From Halalkalibacterium ligniniphilum (GTDB lineage: Bacteria > Bacillota > Bacilli > Bacillales > Bacillaceae_D), in NCBI RefSeq assembly GCF_000334155.1, contig NZ_ANNK01000080.1:1-34795 (forward strand): 34,795 nt of DNA, in the 5' to 3' direction. Of this stretch, positions 27,437 to 34,795 are shown piece after piece (positions within the stretch are counted from its first letter, which is position 1; every line of letters starts with the position of its first letter). The position numbers were made by a program, and so were the translations under genes. The notes below the pieces were generated by a model. The model ran no database searches and had not been told where the DNA came from. It worked only from the letters and a program-made list of their open reading frames with translations.

Positions 27437-28663
27437 ATGAAAATCATTGTCCAAAAATTTGGCGGAACGTCTGTAAAAAACGCAGAAGTACGTGAAATCG
27501 CGGCAGAGCATGTGATTAAATCGGTTCAAGCAGGGTACAAAGTGATCGTTGTTGTATCGGCAATGGGGCGTCGTGGCGATCCATATGCAACCGATACGCT
27601 TTTAGGTTTGGTTGATACGAGCAATCTTGCCAAGCGTGAACAAGATTTACTCGTTTCATGTGGGGAAGTGATATCATCTGTAGTATTTACAGAGCTCTTA
27701 AACCGCTCCGGATTACAAGCGACAGCTATGACAGGGGCACAAGCTGGCTTTCGTACAAATGAGGATTTTACGAACGCGAAAATTTTGGAAATGAAATGTG
27801 AGCACCTGAAGCAAGTTCTCCTTCACCAAGACGTTGTCGTTGTTGCTGGTTTTCAAGGACAGTCGAAATCTGGGGAAACAACGACACTCGGTCGTGGAGG
27901 GAGCGATACATCTGCGACGGCTCTTGCGGCAGCAGTGAATGCAGAATGGGTTGATATCTTTACAGACGTGGAAGGTGTCATGACAGCTGATCCAAGAGTT
28001 GTTTCTGAGGCTCGTCCACTTGAGACGATGACCTATAATGAAGTGTGCAACATGGCCTACCAAGGAGCGAAAGTTATTCATCCACGCGCTGTAGAAATCG
28101 CTATGCAGGCTAAAATTCCAATCCATATTCGCTCTACGTATTCGGAAGCAAAAGGGACACTTGTCACCTCCGTGCTATCTGATCAAGCTGCTCGCGATGT
28201 CCAAGATCGTATCATCACAGGTATTGCTCATCTTGCGAATGTGACTCAAATCAAAGTGTTTGCGAAAGATGGGGAATACGACCTACAGGAAAAAGTGTTT
28301 AAAGCAATGGCGAATGAAAACATTAGTGTTGATTTTATTAACATCAATCCACGTGGCGTCGTCTATACGGTCATGGACTCTGTTGCCGACCGTGCCCTTG
28401 CCGTATTGAAGGAGCTAGGATTTGAACCGGAAGTCGAGCGCCATTGTGCAAAGGTTTCTGCGGTAGGGGCTGGTATGACAGGTGTCCCAGGTGTTACCGC
28501 TAAAATTGTTGCAGCTCTATCTCGAGAGAACATCCAGATCTTACAATCAGCCGATTCCCACACAACGATTTGGGTACTCGTCAAGGAAACAGATATGGCA
28601 AAGGCCGTTAACGCACTCCATTCCATGTTTCATCTTGAGCAAGTTGGGCAGCAACAAGGATAA
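27437..28663 (+). CDS. dapG: Aspartokinase I (diaminopimelate-type)
   Basis: The enzyme phosphorylates aspartate, the first step toward DAP, lysine and dipicolinate. The 408-residue product has KFGGTSV at 7-13, the GRGGSDTSA block, DIFTDVEGVMTADPR, and two C-terminal ACT domains from about residue 265 (IKVFAKDGEYDLQEKVF, then VSAVGAGMTGVPGVTAKI). The B. subtilis protein at this locus is inhibited by meso-DAP, and the same regulation is likely here from position and architecture. It is 37 bp before dapA and probably cotranscribed with asd and dapA. Confidence 0.96.
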   Translation: MKIIVQKFGGTSVKNAEVREIAAEHVIKSVQAGYKVIVVVSAMGRRGDPYATDTLLGLVDTSNLAKREQDLLVSCGEVISSVVFTELLNRSGLQATAMTGAQAGFRTNEDFTNAKILEMKCEHLKQVLLHQDVVVVAGFQGQSKSGETTTLGRGGSDTSATALAAAVNAEWVDIFTDVEGVMTADPRVVSEARPLETMTYNEVCNMAYQGAKVIHPRAVEIAMQAKIPIHIRSTYSEAKGTLVTSVLSDQAARDVQDRIITGIAHLANVTQIKVFAKDGEYDLQEKVFKAMANENISVDFININPRGVVYTVMDSVADRALAVLKELGFEPEVERHCAKVSAVGAGMTGVPGVTAKIVAALSRENIQILQSADSHTTIWVLVKETDMAKAVNALHSMFHLEQVGQQQG

Positions 28664-28700
28664 CAATGAAATGAATGCCCTCGATAAGGAGTTGAAACAC

Positions 28701-29570
28701 ATGGACTTTGGCCATGTAATCACAGCAATGGTTACCCCTTTTGATGGGAAGGGGAACATTGACTTAAAAAAGGCGGAGCGCTTGGTAGAGTACTTACTGG
28801 AAAATGGCTCTGATGCCCTTGTGGTAGCAGGGACAACAGGGGAATCACCAACGCTGACGGTAGAAGAAAAAATAGCTTTGTTTTCGACGGTCATTAGCAT
28901 CGTCAATAAGCGGGTCCCTGTTATTGCAGGAACGGGTACAAATAATACGTATGCTTCTGTGGAAATGACGAAAAAAGCGACAGAGCTTGGCGCAGATGGG
29001 ATTATGGCTGTTACTCCATATTATAATAAACCATCTCAAGCGGGAATGATTGCTCATTTCAAAGCAATCGCCGAAGCTACACATCTACCAGTGATGCTTT
29101 ATAACATTCCTGGTCGCTCGATCGTCAACATGAGTGTGGAAACCATTTTGGAGCTTGCCAATGTGCCGAATATCGTCTCTTTAAAAGAAGCAAATGGTGA
29201 CTTAGAGCATATGGCTGCAGTCATTGAAGGGACGAATGAATCATTTTCAGTTTATAGTGGTGATGATTCATTGGCTCTTCCTGTATTAGCAATTGGAGGA
29301 AGAGGAGTCGTTTCCGTTGCTTCCCATGTGATCGGTAAGGAGCTACAAGAAATGGTTCAAGCGTTTCATAACGGGAATACACTGCAAGCAGCGGCAGCTC
29401 ATCGCCGGCTTTTACCAATCATGAAGGGCCTGTTCACTGCACCAAATCCTACATGCGTGAAAGCAGCCTTACAAATAAAAGGGCTTGACGTAGGTGGGGT
29501 ACGCTTACCACTTGTTCCTCTTCATTCAGAAGAGCGACTGTTACTGCAAAAAACCATTGAAAACATTTGA
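28701..29570 (+). CDS. dapA: 4-hydroxy-tetrahydrodipicolinate synthase
   Basis: DapA condenses pyruvate with aspartate semialdehyde; its product is reduced toward DAP/lysine or, in the mother cell, converted to dipicolinate by DpaAB. The 289-residue product has GTTGESPTL with T45-T46, the catalytic tyrosine Y134 in YNIPGRS and the Schiff-base lysine K162 in SLKEANGD. The frame is open for 73 more codons upstream inside dapG, but the ATG at 28701 lies 9 nt after AAGGAG and begins the family sequence, so it is the start. A strong terminator shared with the opposite-strand gene follows. Confidence 0.97.
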   Translation: MDFGHVITAMVTPFDGKGNIDLKKAERLVEYLLENGSDALVVAGTTGESPTLTVEEKIALFSTVISIVNKRVPVIAGTGTNNTYASVEMTKKATELGADGIMAVTPYYNKPSQAGMIAHFKAIAEATHLPVMLYNIPGRSIVNMSVETILELANVPNIVSLKEANGDLEHMAAVIEGTNESFSVYSGDDSLALPVLAIGGRGVVSVASHVIGKELQEMVQAFHNGNTLQAAAAHRRLLPIMKGLFTAPNPTCVKAALQIKGLDVGGVRLPLVPLHSEERLLLQKTIENI

Positions 29571-29572
29571 TC

Positions 29573-29617
29573 AAAAAAGCTGGCTTACTTCATATACGAA
29601 TAAGCCAGCTTTTTTTG
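29573..29617. terminator. Bidirectional terminator between dapA and the nitrilase gene
   Basis: AAAAAAGCTGGCTTA (29573-29587) pairs with TAAGCCAGCTTTTTT (29601-29615), 15 pairs, giving T runs in both directions. It can end both the dap operon and the convergent nitrilase operon. Confidence 0.9.
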
Positions 29618-29650
29618 GCAATTATGATTTGTTGTGGTTGTTGTTTCTCT

Positions 29651-30619
29651 TTACATTTTAGATAGCTCCACTTGCTCTGTTAAATCGTATTTTTCAAATT
29701 GATTTTCTAACTGAGTTGAGTTTGACTGTGTTTCTCGATTGACGCCAAATTGAAATAAGTCTGGACGACCGTGATAAGAAATCGTGTCGAGAATCGTATA
29801 ATTGAAAATCGCCTTCTCAAAGTCAATCTCCGCAATAACGTCGGTTTCCCCGCTTTTTTCAGGACCTGCAATAAAGCTACCGTCTGGTGCAATGATTGAA
29901 CTACCTCCACCAACATGTGGGAAACCAAACCGTTCGATTTCTTTTTCAGAGGCACAGGCTTGAGCGCAAATAACAAACGTTTGATTTGCCATGGCATAAC
30001 TTTGGCACCATGTTTCTACCCACCTGTTGTATAACTCACCTCTACGTGCTGCACCAGATACCCAAACGGCCGCATGAACTTCTTCACCTTGTTCAGCCAA
30101 GGCATAACGTGCTAATGAGTTGTTATGCTCCCCACATATGAGTCCGCCGATTTTACCGAGTGGCGTATTATGTACTCGTAATCCTGAGGCATCACCAGCA
30201 GCCCAGATGACTTTTTCTGATTGAGTGGCGATCATTTTTCGGTGCTTACCAATTAATTGTCCTTCATTGTTAATAAAGACAATCGTATTATATAGAGCCT
30301 TTGCTTCTCTTTCCGTTATACCCAGAACAACATAAGCATTCGCGCTTCGACAAGCCGTTGCCACTTTTCTTAGGGTCTCACTTGGTACTTCGACTGAGTT
30401 TTGAAACATTCTTATATATAGTTCACGATTCATGGGTTCGCTCCAATTCCAATGTGGTGTACCAGGAATCATGACTTCTGGAAACACAATGAAACGCACA
30501 CCTTTTTGACCTAATTCAATAATTTTTGAACAAACTTTTTCAGTTGTTGCCTCTCGATCAAGCCATACTGGTGCCATTTGAACTGCTGCAGCTAGATACT
30601 TCTTTCCGATATCACTCAT
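29651..30619 (-). CDS. Nitrilase-family carbon-nitrogen hydrolase
   Basis: This 322-residue enzyme belongs to the nitrilase branch of the C-N hydrolase superfamily. The Glu-Lys-Cys triad is visible: E48 in VFPEVMIPGTPHW, K128 in KHRKMI and C162 in GGLICGEHNNSLARYAL. The FPE-x(5)-PxW and LARYAL patterns suit true nitrilases rather than omega-amidases. After the cysteine it reads GEH where many nitrilases have WEN or WEH. GGAGGG lies 6 nt before the ATG. It lies 40 bp downstream of the symporter gene in one minus-strand unit. The substrate (nitrile, or an amide) cannot be told from sequence; the neighbour suggests an imported organic compound. Confidence 0.85.
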   Translation of the reverse strand: MSDIGKKYLAAAVQMAPVWLDREATTEKVCSKIIELGQKGVRFIVFPEVMIPGTPHWNWSEPMNRELYIRMFQNSVEVPSETLRKVATACRSANAYVVLGITEREAKALYNTIVFINNEGQLIGKHRKMIATQSEKVIWAAGDASGLRVHNTPLGKIGGLICGEHNNSLARYALAEQGEEVHAAVWVSGAARRGELYNRWVETWCQSYAMANQTFVICAQACASEKEIERFGFPHVGGGSSIIAPDGSFIAGPEKSGETDVIAEIDFEKAIFNYTILDTISYHGRPDLFQFGVNRETQSNSTQLENQFEKYDLTEQVELSKM

Positions 30620-30659
30620 TTATAACCCTCCAATTTTTGTTTGCTATTTTTTCGTAAAC

Positions 30660-32216
30660 TTAAACAACTTCTTCATTTGGTACACTTATACTTGCTGTAC
30701 TCTTCTTGTTTTTTTGATTGTATATCGAATGTAAAAACTTAAATTGTTCATCAGCAATTTCGTTCTCTTGTTTCGGTGTTAGTAATGTAACAATAATTAG
30801 CAGAGTAAGTGAAGCAAATAATACAGGGATAATTGGTTGAAAACCAAATCTAGGGAGCAACTCAACAATTGATTGGGCAATGATACTCTCTGGAAAGAAC
30901 GTTGTTGCAAAGTAACATGGAACTAAAATCAAGCTCGTTAAAACGGATGCAATTGCACCTTGCTTATTGATTCTTCTAAAATACATTGCGCCTACAAGTA
31001 CAGGTATGAGAGAGGCTGTTCCTGTAAATGAAAGTACGGCTAAATCAAAAATGGTTGTCGGTTGTAATAAACATAAAACATATGAAGCAACAAGAATAAA
31101 GACAATAAACACTCTGCACCATTTCAATGGATTATTAATTTTAAATCTAGCTTTCATGACATCGTTTGTAAATAAACTCGCAACCGTTAGAGTTTGTGCA
31201 TCCATGGAAGACATAACAATCGCTAGTAAAGCAACAACGGCTAAGGCAAACATCCAACTTGGTAAATACTCGCGGGTAATCATAAAAATAATATTATCTG
31301 CAGCGGCTCCTTCTAAGCCTGGTATTAATGCAACTCCCCAAAAGCCAAGAATACATGCAGGTATAAAAGTTAATAGAACGCCAAGCGGATATAAGGTTGC
31401 CGTCTTTCTTAAAACAACTGCACTTTTTGCTGTCATAAAACGAGTATAAAGATGCGGCATGGCAAATAAATTAATACTATACAAAACGATATAGCTCAAC
31501 ATTTCTTGCCAGGTAAACATCGGTTGAGTTCCCCTATGTAGTAAATCCGGATTGATAGAACGAACTTGCTCTAGCAATGATTGTGGACCACCTTGTTTAA
31601 AACCAATCCAAACCACAGCTATGACTAAAAACGCTAAGAAAATCAATGTTTGAGCAAGATTGGTTAAGGCTGTTCCTCTCATGCCACCACTCCAAATGTA
31701 ATAGCCAACGATGACTGAGACAATTAACGCTCCTAACCAATAAGGTATGACACCGTCACTAAAATTTTCAAAGGCTGCTCCTGCTCCAACCATACCAATC
31801 GTAATATAAGGCAGTGTATACATCACTAAAACAATAAAAACTAACGTTGTTAAAACAGGACTCATAAAACGATTTTCGATATATTCAGTGGATGTAACAT
31901 ATTTAAATTTTTTACCAAGTGCCCATGCTCTTGCACCGAATATCCAGTTAAATAGGGACATGCCAACAACAGCTCCACCCATAACTAATGCATAAATCCC
32001 TATACCGTTACGATAAGATAGACCTGCAACACCAAGCATTGTAAATGTTGACATGTTTGTCCCTAAAATGGTGCAAAAAAGAACAAAAGTTCCAAAGCTT
32101 CGGTTCCCCATATAATAGTCTTCAGTAGACAAGCTCATTTGTTTTTTGCTGTACCAGCCAATCCACAAATTTAACCCTAAGTAAAGAATGATGGTTATAA
32201 ACAAAACCGTTAACAT
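30660..32216 (-). CDS. Sodium:solute symporter (SSS) family transporter
   Basis: This 518-residue polytopic protein (about 13 hydrophobic helices by eye) belongs to the SSS family. Typical marks are the N-terminal helix followed by STEDYYMGNRSFG, GTNMSTFTMLGVAGLSYRNG in the early substrate/sodium region, YIWSGGMRGTALTNLAQ in the middle, and AIVMSSMDAQTLTVASLFTNDV, which corresponds to the sodium-site helix eight. Paired with a DUF3311 gene, it resembles monocarboxylate-type SSS carriers such as MctP, but the substrate is not determined. GAGGGG precedes the ATG by 7 nt. It sits 26 bp after the DUF3311 gene. Confidence 0.88.
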   Translation of the reverse strand: MLTVLFITIILYLGLNLWIGWYSKKQMSLSTEDYYMGNRSFGTFVLFCTILGTNMSTFTMLGVAGLSYRNGIGIYALVMGGAVVGMSLFNWIFGARAWALGKKFKYVTSTEYIENRFMSPVLTTLVFIVLVMYTLPYITIGMVGAGAAFENFSDGVIPYWLGALIVSVIVGYYIWSGGMRGTALTNLAQTLIFLAFLVIAVVWIGFKQGGPQSLLEQVRSINPDLLHRGTQPMFTWQEMLSYIVLYSINLFAMPHLYTRFMTAKSAVVLRKTATLYPLGVLLTFIPACILGFWGVALIPGLEGAAADNIIFMITREYLPSWMFALAVVALLAIVMSSMDAQTLTVASLFTNDVMKARFKINNPLKWCRVFIVFILVASYVLCLLQPTTIFDLAVLSFTGTASLIPVLVGAMYFRRINKQGAIASVLTSLILVPCYFATTFFPESIIAQSIVELLPRFGFQPIIPVLFASLTLLIIVTLLTPKQENEIADEQFKFLHSIYNQKNKKSTASISVPNEEVV

Positions 32217-32242
32217 GCAATTGCCCCTCTCATGCTATCTGA

Positions 32243-32461
32243 TTAACTATTTTCATCCAAATTATCTGGTAATTGAGGCCAGATGAGTTTAAAAACAAAA
32301 TACAAAAATGGCCATGCTAACAAACCATACAAGATTTTACTCCATAAAATATAAGGCATACCGAAAACAATTGGATCCATTCGATCCAGCCAAAAAAGAT
32401 CAAAATGTAGCATTAAATACAGAAACACCAAAAAGTAACCGATTATTAGCTTTTTCGACAC
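32243..32461 (-). CDS. DUF3311-like small membrane protein
   Basis: The 72-residue product has two hydrophobic segments, about residues 5-21 and 42-63, joined by a stretch with the PIVFGMPYILW pattern typical of DUF3311. These small proteins are encoded next to SSS carriers and are thought to be accessory subunits; their action is unknown. The start is GTG, with AAAGGTGG about 10 nt upstream on the minus strand. It is the first gene of the minus-strand unit, and its presence supports the transporter as a two-part system. Confidence 0.78.
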   Translation of the reverse strand: MSKKLIIGYFLVFLYLMLHFDLFWLDRMDPIVFGMPYILWSKILYGLLAWPFLYFVFKLIWPQLPDNLDENS

Positions 32462-32485
32462 TTTGCAATTACACCACCTTTAATT

Positions 32486-32510
32486 TTTTGATTATTTCGA
32501 TAAATCAAAA
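32486..32510. promoter_or_regulatory. Inverted repeat, candidate operator of the nitrilase operon
   Basis: TTTTGATT (32486-32493) and AATCAAAA (32503-32510) form eight-base arms with a nine-base centre. The site lies just downstream of the minus-strand -10, at about +4 to +28 of the transcript, where a repressor would block initiation. No regulator gene is seen in the window. Confidence 0.45.
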
Positions 32511-32520
32511 TTATGTTTTC

Positions 32521-32549
32521 AGTTTATATTTTATGAATTTTATAAGCAA
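32521..32549 (-). promoter_or_regulatory. Sigma-A promoter of the DUF3311-symporter-nitrilase unit
   Basis: Read on the minus strand: TTGCTT (32549-32544), a 17-bp spacer and TAAACT (32526-32521). Hexamers and spacing equal those of the rpsO promoter candidate. The surroundings are strongly AT-rich. Confidence 0.55.
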
Positions 32550-32742
32550 ATAAAAATATTTTATACCGCTATTGTAAATATTTATAGGTGATTATGTACA
32601 AAATGATTTGCTATAACGGATGTTTAAATGCGACTTTTAAACATTTTGCTAAAGTACAAACGGTAAGAATAAGAAGAAAAAGCAGTTTATAAATAAAGTG
32701 AAATGATGGAATATAGTTGGAAGGGCTATTGATGAAAAAAGC

Positions 32743-32759
32743 ATGAGTTCGTTTCGAAC
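32743..32759. repeat. Palindromic repeat, copy 1 (upstream of rnjB promoter)
   Basis: ATGA followed by GTTCG-TTT-CGAAC, a perfect five-base-arm palindrome. It matches 32842-32858 at 14 of 17 positions. Confidence 0.5.
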
Positions 32760-32800
32760 ATCGATAAGTTGCGGCTACCTCTATCTTAAAAAGAACAGTC

Positions 32801-32830
32801 TTGTGTTTGCTTTTGGAAATCATGTATACT
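32801..32830 (+). promoter_or_regulatory. Sigma-A promoter for the RNase J gene
   Basis: TTGTGT (32801-32806), an 18-bp spacer and TATACT (32825-32830). The start near 32837 would give a leader of about 364 nt. Confidence 0.55.
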
Positions 32831-32836
32831 TAAACC

Positions 32837-33184
32837 AAGTGATGAGTTCGGGTTGAACGACAGCACCAGGATGTGTTGCCGTGTGTTTAAACGTAACGAA
32901 AGGATTAATCGTGCGCGAAGACTAAGCGGAGCAACATTTTTTTCGCGTAAGGATGCATAAGTGATTTCATAACGTTACAAGCTTCGGCTAAGACGATTGT
33001 TGAAATGTTTATACAAGCTGGACGGGCATAGCTCGATCAGAACGGAAAAACACATCGAAGGATTTCACTCGATGAATAGGTACGCTTATGTCTTTCTTAC
33101 GACAAACGCAGCAACATGTAAGCTACGTTTTGAACGGAATTTATTCGCACTAGACGCAGTAGAGAAACAGAATAAAAAGAGAAT
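32837..33184 (+). promoter_or_regulatory. Long structured leader of the RNase J gene
   Basis: Stems seen: GTAACG (32893-32898) with CGTTAC (32973-32978), enclosing CGCGAA (32914-32919) with TTCGCG (32942-32947), and further on CATCGA (33053-33058) with TCGATG (33069-33074). No known riboswitch or T-box signature was recognised. Confidence 0.4.
32842..32858. repeat. Palindromic repeat, copy 2 (at the rnjB transcript start)
   Basis: ATGA followed by GTTC-GGGTT-GAAC. It is a second, less perfect copy, 99 bp from the first, so the pair brackets the promoter. Confidence 0.5.
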
Positions 33185-33200
33185 ATAGGAGGAACGTCAA

Positions 33201-34795
33201 GTGTCAAAGCAACCATCAGAGACTATTCGTGTTTTTGCCTTAGGCGGGGTCGGTGAGATCGGCAAAAACATGTATGTAATCGAGGTAGATGATGACATTC
33301 TCGTTGTCGACTCAGGATTAATGTTCCCAGATGATGACATGCTTGGAGTGGATATTGTCATTCCAGATGTGTCTTATCTTGTTGAGCAAAAAGAGCGGGT
33401 TCGAGGGATTATTTTAACCCATGGACATGAAGACCACATCGGTGGCCTTTCCTATGTATTACAAAAATTAAATGTACCTGTTTATGGTACAAAATTAACA
33501 TTAGGATTAGTGGAAGAAAAATTAAAGGAAGCTGGTATTCTACGTTCAGCTAAGTTACGGCTCGTAGATGCAAACTCTCGCTTGAAAATTGGATCAACAA
33601 AAGTGTCGTTTTTCCGGACCAATCACAGTATTCCCGACTCTGTCGGTGTATGCATTGATACATCACAAGGTGCGATCGTTCATACAGGTGATTTTAAATT
33701 TGATCAAACACCGGTAGATGGAAAGCAAGCCGATATTGGAAAAATGGCAGCGATCGGTCACCGTGGCGTCCTTTGCTTGTTATCTGACAGTACAAATGCA
33801 GAACGACCTGGAATGACACGATCTGAGTCAGAGGTTGGTCAAGGGATTTTTGAAGTGTTCGATCGAACGGAAGGACGTATCATTGTCACGACCTTTGCTT
33901 CCAATGTTCACCGTATTCAACAGGTCATTCAAGCAGCTATTTCAACAAAGCGGAAGCTTGCAATTGTTGGTAAAAGTATGGTAAGAGTCATAACGATTGC
34001 GAAAAAGCTTGGTTATTTAGAAGCTCCTGACGACCTTTTTATTGAGATTGATGAAGTTTCTAAGTATGGCGATCATCAAGTGGCTATCATTACAACTGGT
34101 AGTCAAGGTGAACCGATGTCAGCGTTGACACGGATGGCAAAAGGTGCCCATCGTCAAATTACGATTTCTGCAAGTGACACGGTCATTATTGCTGCTACAC
34201 CAATCCCTGGTAATGAGAAATCTGTATCAGCGATTATCGACATGCTCCACCGCATTGGTGCAAATGTTGTTTTTGGTAGTTCTCGTGTCCATGCCTCAGG
34301 ACATGGTAGTCAAGAAGAATTAAAATTAATGTTAAATCTTATGCGCCCAACCTATTTCTTACCTATTCACGGAGAGTATCGAATGCAGCATGCTCACCGG
34401 GAGCTTGCCATAGGAGTGGGTGTGAAAAAAGAGAACATTCATATTATTGATAAAGGTGAAGTGGTTGAGTTTGTGAATGGACAGGCGCGCCGAGCTGGAA
34501 AGGTTCCATCAGGAAATGTATTGATTGATGGACTGGGTGTTGGTGACGTTGGCAACATTGTTCTTCGTGACAGACGGTTGCTTTCTAAGGATGGAATTCT
34601 TGTTGTGGTTGTTACGTTAAATAAAGAAAATGGAGCGATCATTTCAGGACCGAACATAATCTCAAGAGGATTTGTTTATGTTAGAGAATCTGAGCAGCTT
34701 CTTGAAAAAGCCAATGTACTTGTTAGTGAAACATTGGATAAATGCGTAACCGAAAACGTAAATGAATGGTCTTCCATGAAAAGTAACATTCGTGA
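33201..34795 (+). CDS. rnjB: Ribonuclease J, RnjB-locus paralogue (3' end outside window)
   Basis: RNase J enzymes are metallo-beta-lactamase/beta-CASP nucleases with 5'-3' exonuclease and endonuclease activity in mRNA decay and rRNA maturation. The frame is open for 531 codons to the window edge. It starts with GTG at 33201, 8 nt after ATAGGAGG. FALGGVGEIGKNMYVIE opens the fold, HGHEDH is complete at 74-79, further ligand regions are NHSIPDS near 144 and HTGDFKFD near 163, and the beta-CASP block has SGHGSQEELKLM and PIHGEYRMQ. The locus after dapA is that of B. subtilis rnjB (ymfA), and the C-terminal SGPNIISRGFVYVRES suits it. Only about 25 residues should be missing. Confidence 0.92.
   Translation, partial: MSKQPSETIRVFALGGVGEIGKNMYVIEVDDDILVVDSGLMFPDDDMLGVDIVIPDVSYLVEQKERVRGIILTHGHEDHIGGLSYVLQKLNVPVYGTKLTLGLVEEKLKEAGILRSAKLRLVDANSRLKIGSTKVSFFRTNHSIPDSVGVCIDTSQGAIVHTGDFKFDQTPVDGKQADIGKMAAIGHRGVLCLLSDSTNAERPGMTRSESEVGQGIFEVFDRTEGRIIVTTFASNVHRIQQVIQAAISTKRKLAIVGKSMVRVITIAKKLGYLEAPDDLFIEIDEVSKYGDHQVAIITTGSQGEPMSALTRMAKGAHRQITISASDTVIIAATPIPGNEKSVSAIIDMLHRIGANVVFGSSRVHASGHGSQEELKLMLNLMRPTYFLPIHGEYRMQHAHRELAIGVGVKKENIHIIDKGEVVEFVNGQARRAGKVPSGNVLIDGLGVGDVGNIVLRDRRLLSKDGILVVVVTLNKENGAIISGPNIISRGFVYVRESEQLLEKANVLVSETLDKCVTENVNEWSSMKSNIR

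Larger units (their letters stand above)
32462..33200. other. 739-bp divergent control region, no convincing gene
   Basis: The left part is AT-rich and holds the minus-strand promoter and inverted repeat. The middle has two related palindromes around a plus-strand promoter, and the right 360 bp look like a structured leader for the RNase J gene. Two short open frames (32611-32823 minus, 32997-33188 plus) have no ribosome binding site or recognisable sequence and are not called. Confidence 0.6.

Noticed and set aside
32465-32478. Sigma-54-like GG-N10-GC (minus strand) just upstream of the DUF3311 gene
   Set aside because: The GG is part of the ribosome binding site, and the implied transcript start would fall within the start of the coding sequence. 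The sigma-A type promoter at 32521-32549 fits better.
32611-32823. 70-codon minus-strand open frame in the divergent region
   Set aside because: No ribosome binding site was seen and it runs across the plus-strand -35 and a palindrome; probably chance in AT-rich DNA.
32743-32858. Palindromes near rnjB considered as LexA boxes
   Set aside because: The Firmicute LexA box is CGAAC-N4-GTTCG; here the arms are in the opposite order (GTTCG then CGAAC).
32997-33188. 63-codon plus-strand open frame before rnjB
   Set aside because: It starts with TTG lacking a Shine-Dalgarno, no family resemblance, and lies in the structured leader.
1-34795. CRISPR arrays, tRNA or rRNA genes, insertion sequences, prophage genes
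   Set aside because: No regular repeat-spacer pattern, tRNA cloverleaf, rRNA segment, transposase or phage motif was seen in the window.

Overview
The window is a stretch of chromosome from a spore-forming, low-to-moderate GC member of the Bacillaceae. The evidence is gene order: pyrH-frr-uppS-cdsA-dxr-rseP-proS-polC, then rimP-nusA-rnpM-ylxQ-infB-ylxP-rbfA-truB-ribF-rpsO-pnp, then ylxY-mlpA-ymxH-dpaA-dpaB-asd-dapG-dapA, then an RNase J gene. This is the order found in Bacillus subtilis. PolC-type polymerase, dipicolinate synthase and YlxY/YmxH point to an endospore-forming Firmicute. The species cannot be named from sequence reading alone. Gene starts use strong GGAGG-type ribosome binding sites, with several GTG and TTG starts.

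Layout. 1-6837: the end of UMP kinase, ribosome recycling factor, then lipid and envelope genes (UppS, CdsA, Dxr, RseP) and prolyl-tRNA synthetase. 6934-11235: the replicative polymerase PolC. 11236-16800: a leader with two hairpins, then the rimP-nusA-infB-rbfA operon for ribosome maturation, transcription elongation/termination and translation initiation; it ends at a hairpin. 16932-21605: truB, ribF, a possible 39-residue ORF, rpsO and pnp. 21742-24298: ylxY, mlpA and ymxH. 24299-29570: a 445-bp control region with an exact sigma-K promoter match, then dpaAB-asd-dapG-dapA. The last three make the aspartate-derived precursor (dihydrodipicolinate branch), and DpaAB converts it to dipicolinic acid for the spore core.

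29651-32461 is the accessory part: three genes on the minus strand, DUF3311 small membrane protein, sodium:solute symporter and nitrilase-family hydrolase. They sit between dapA and the RNase J gene, where B. subtilis has nothing. They look like one transcription unit with its own promoter, an inverted repeat in its leader, and a terminator shared with dapA. The simplest reading is an uptake-and-hydrolysis module for a small organic acid, amide or nitrile; the substrate is unknown.

32462-33200 is a 739-bp divergent intergenic region holding the promoters of both flanking units. On the RNase J side there is a good sigma-A promoter bracketed by two related palindromes, followed by a leader of about 360 nt with several stems. 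The RNase J gene is open to the window edge and keeps a complete HxHxDH metal motif. I found no clearly new system. The best leads are the nitrilase/symporter insertion with its control site, the RNase J control region, the 39-residue ORF after ribF, and the complex region upstream of dpaA.
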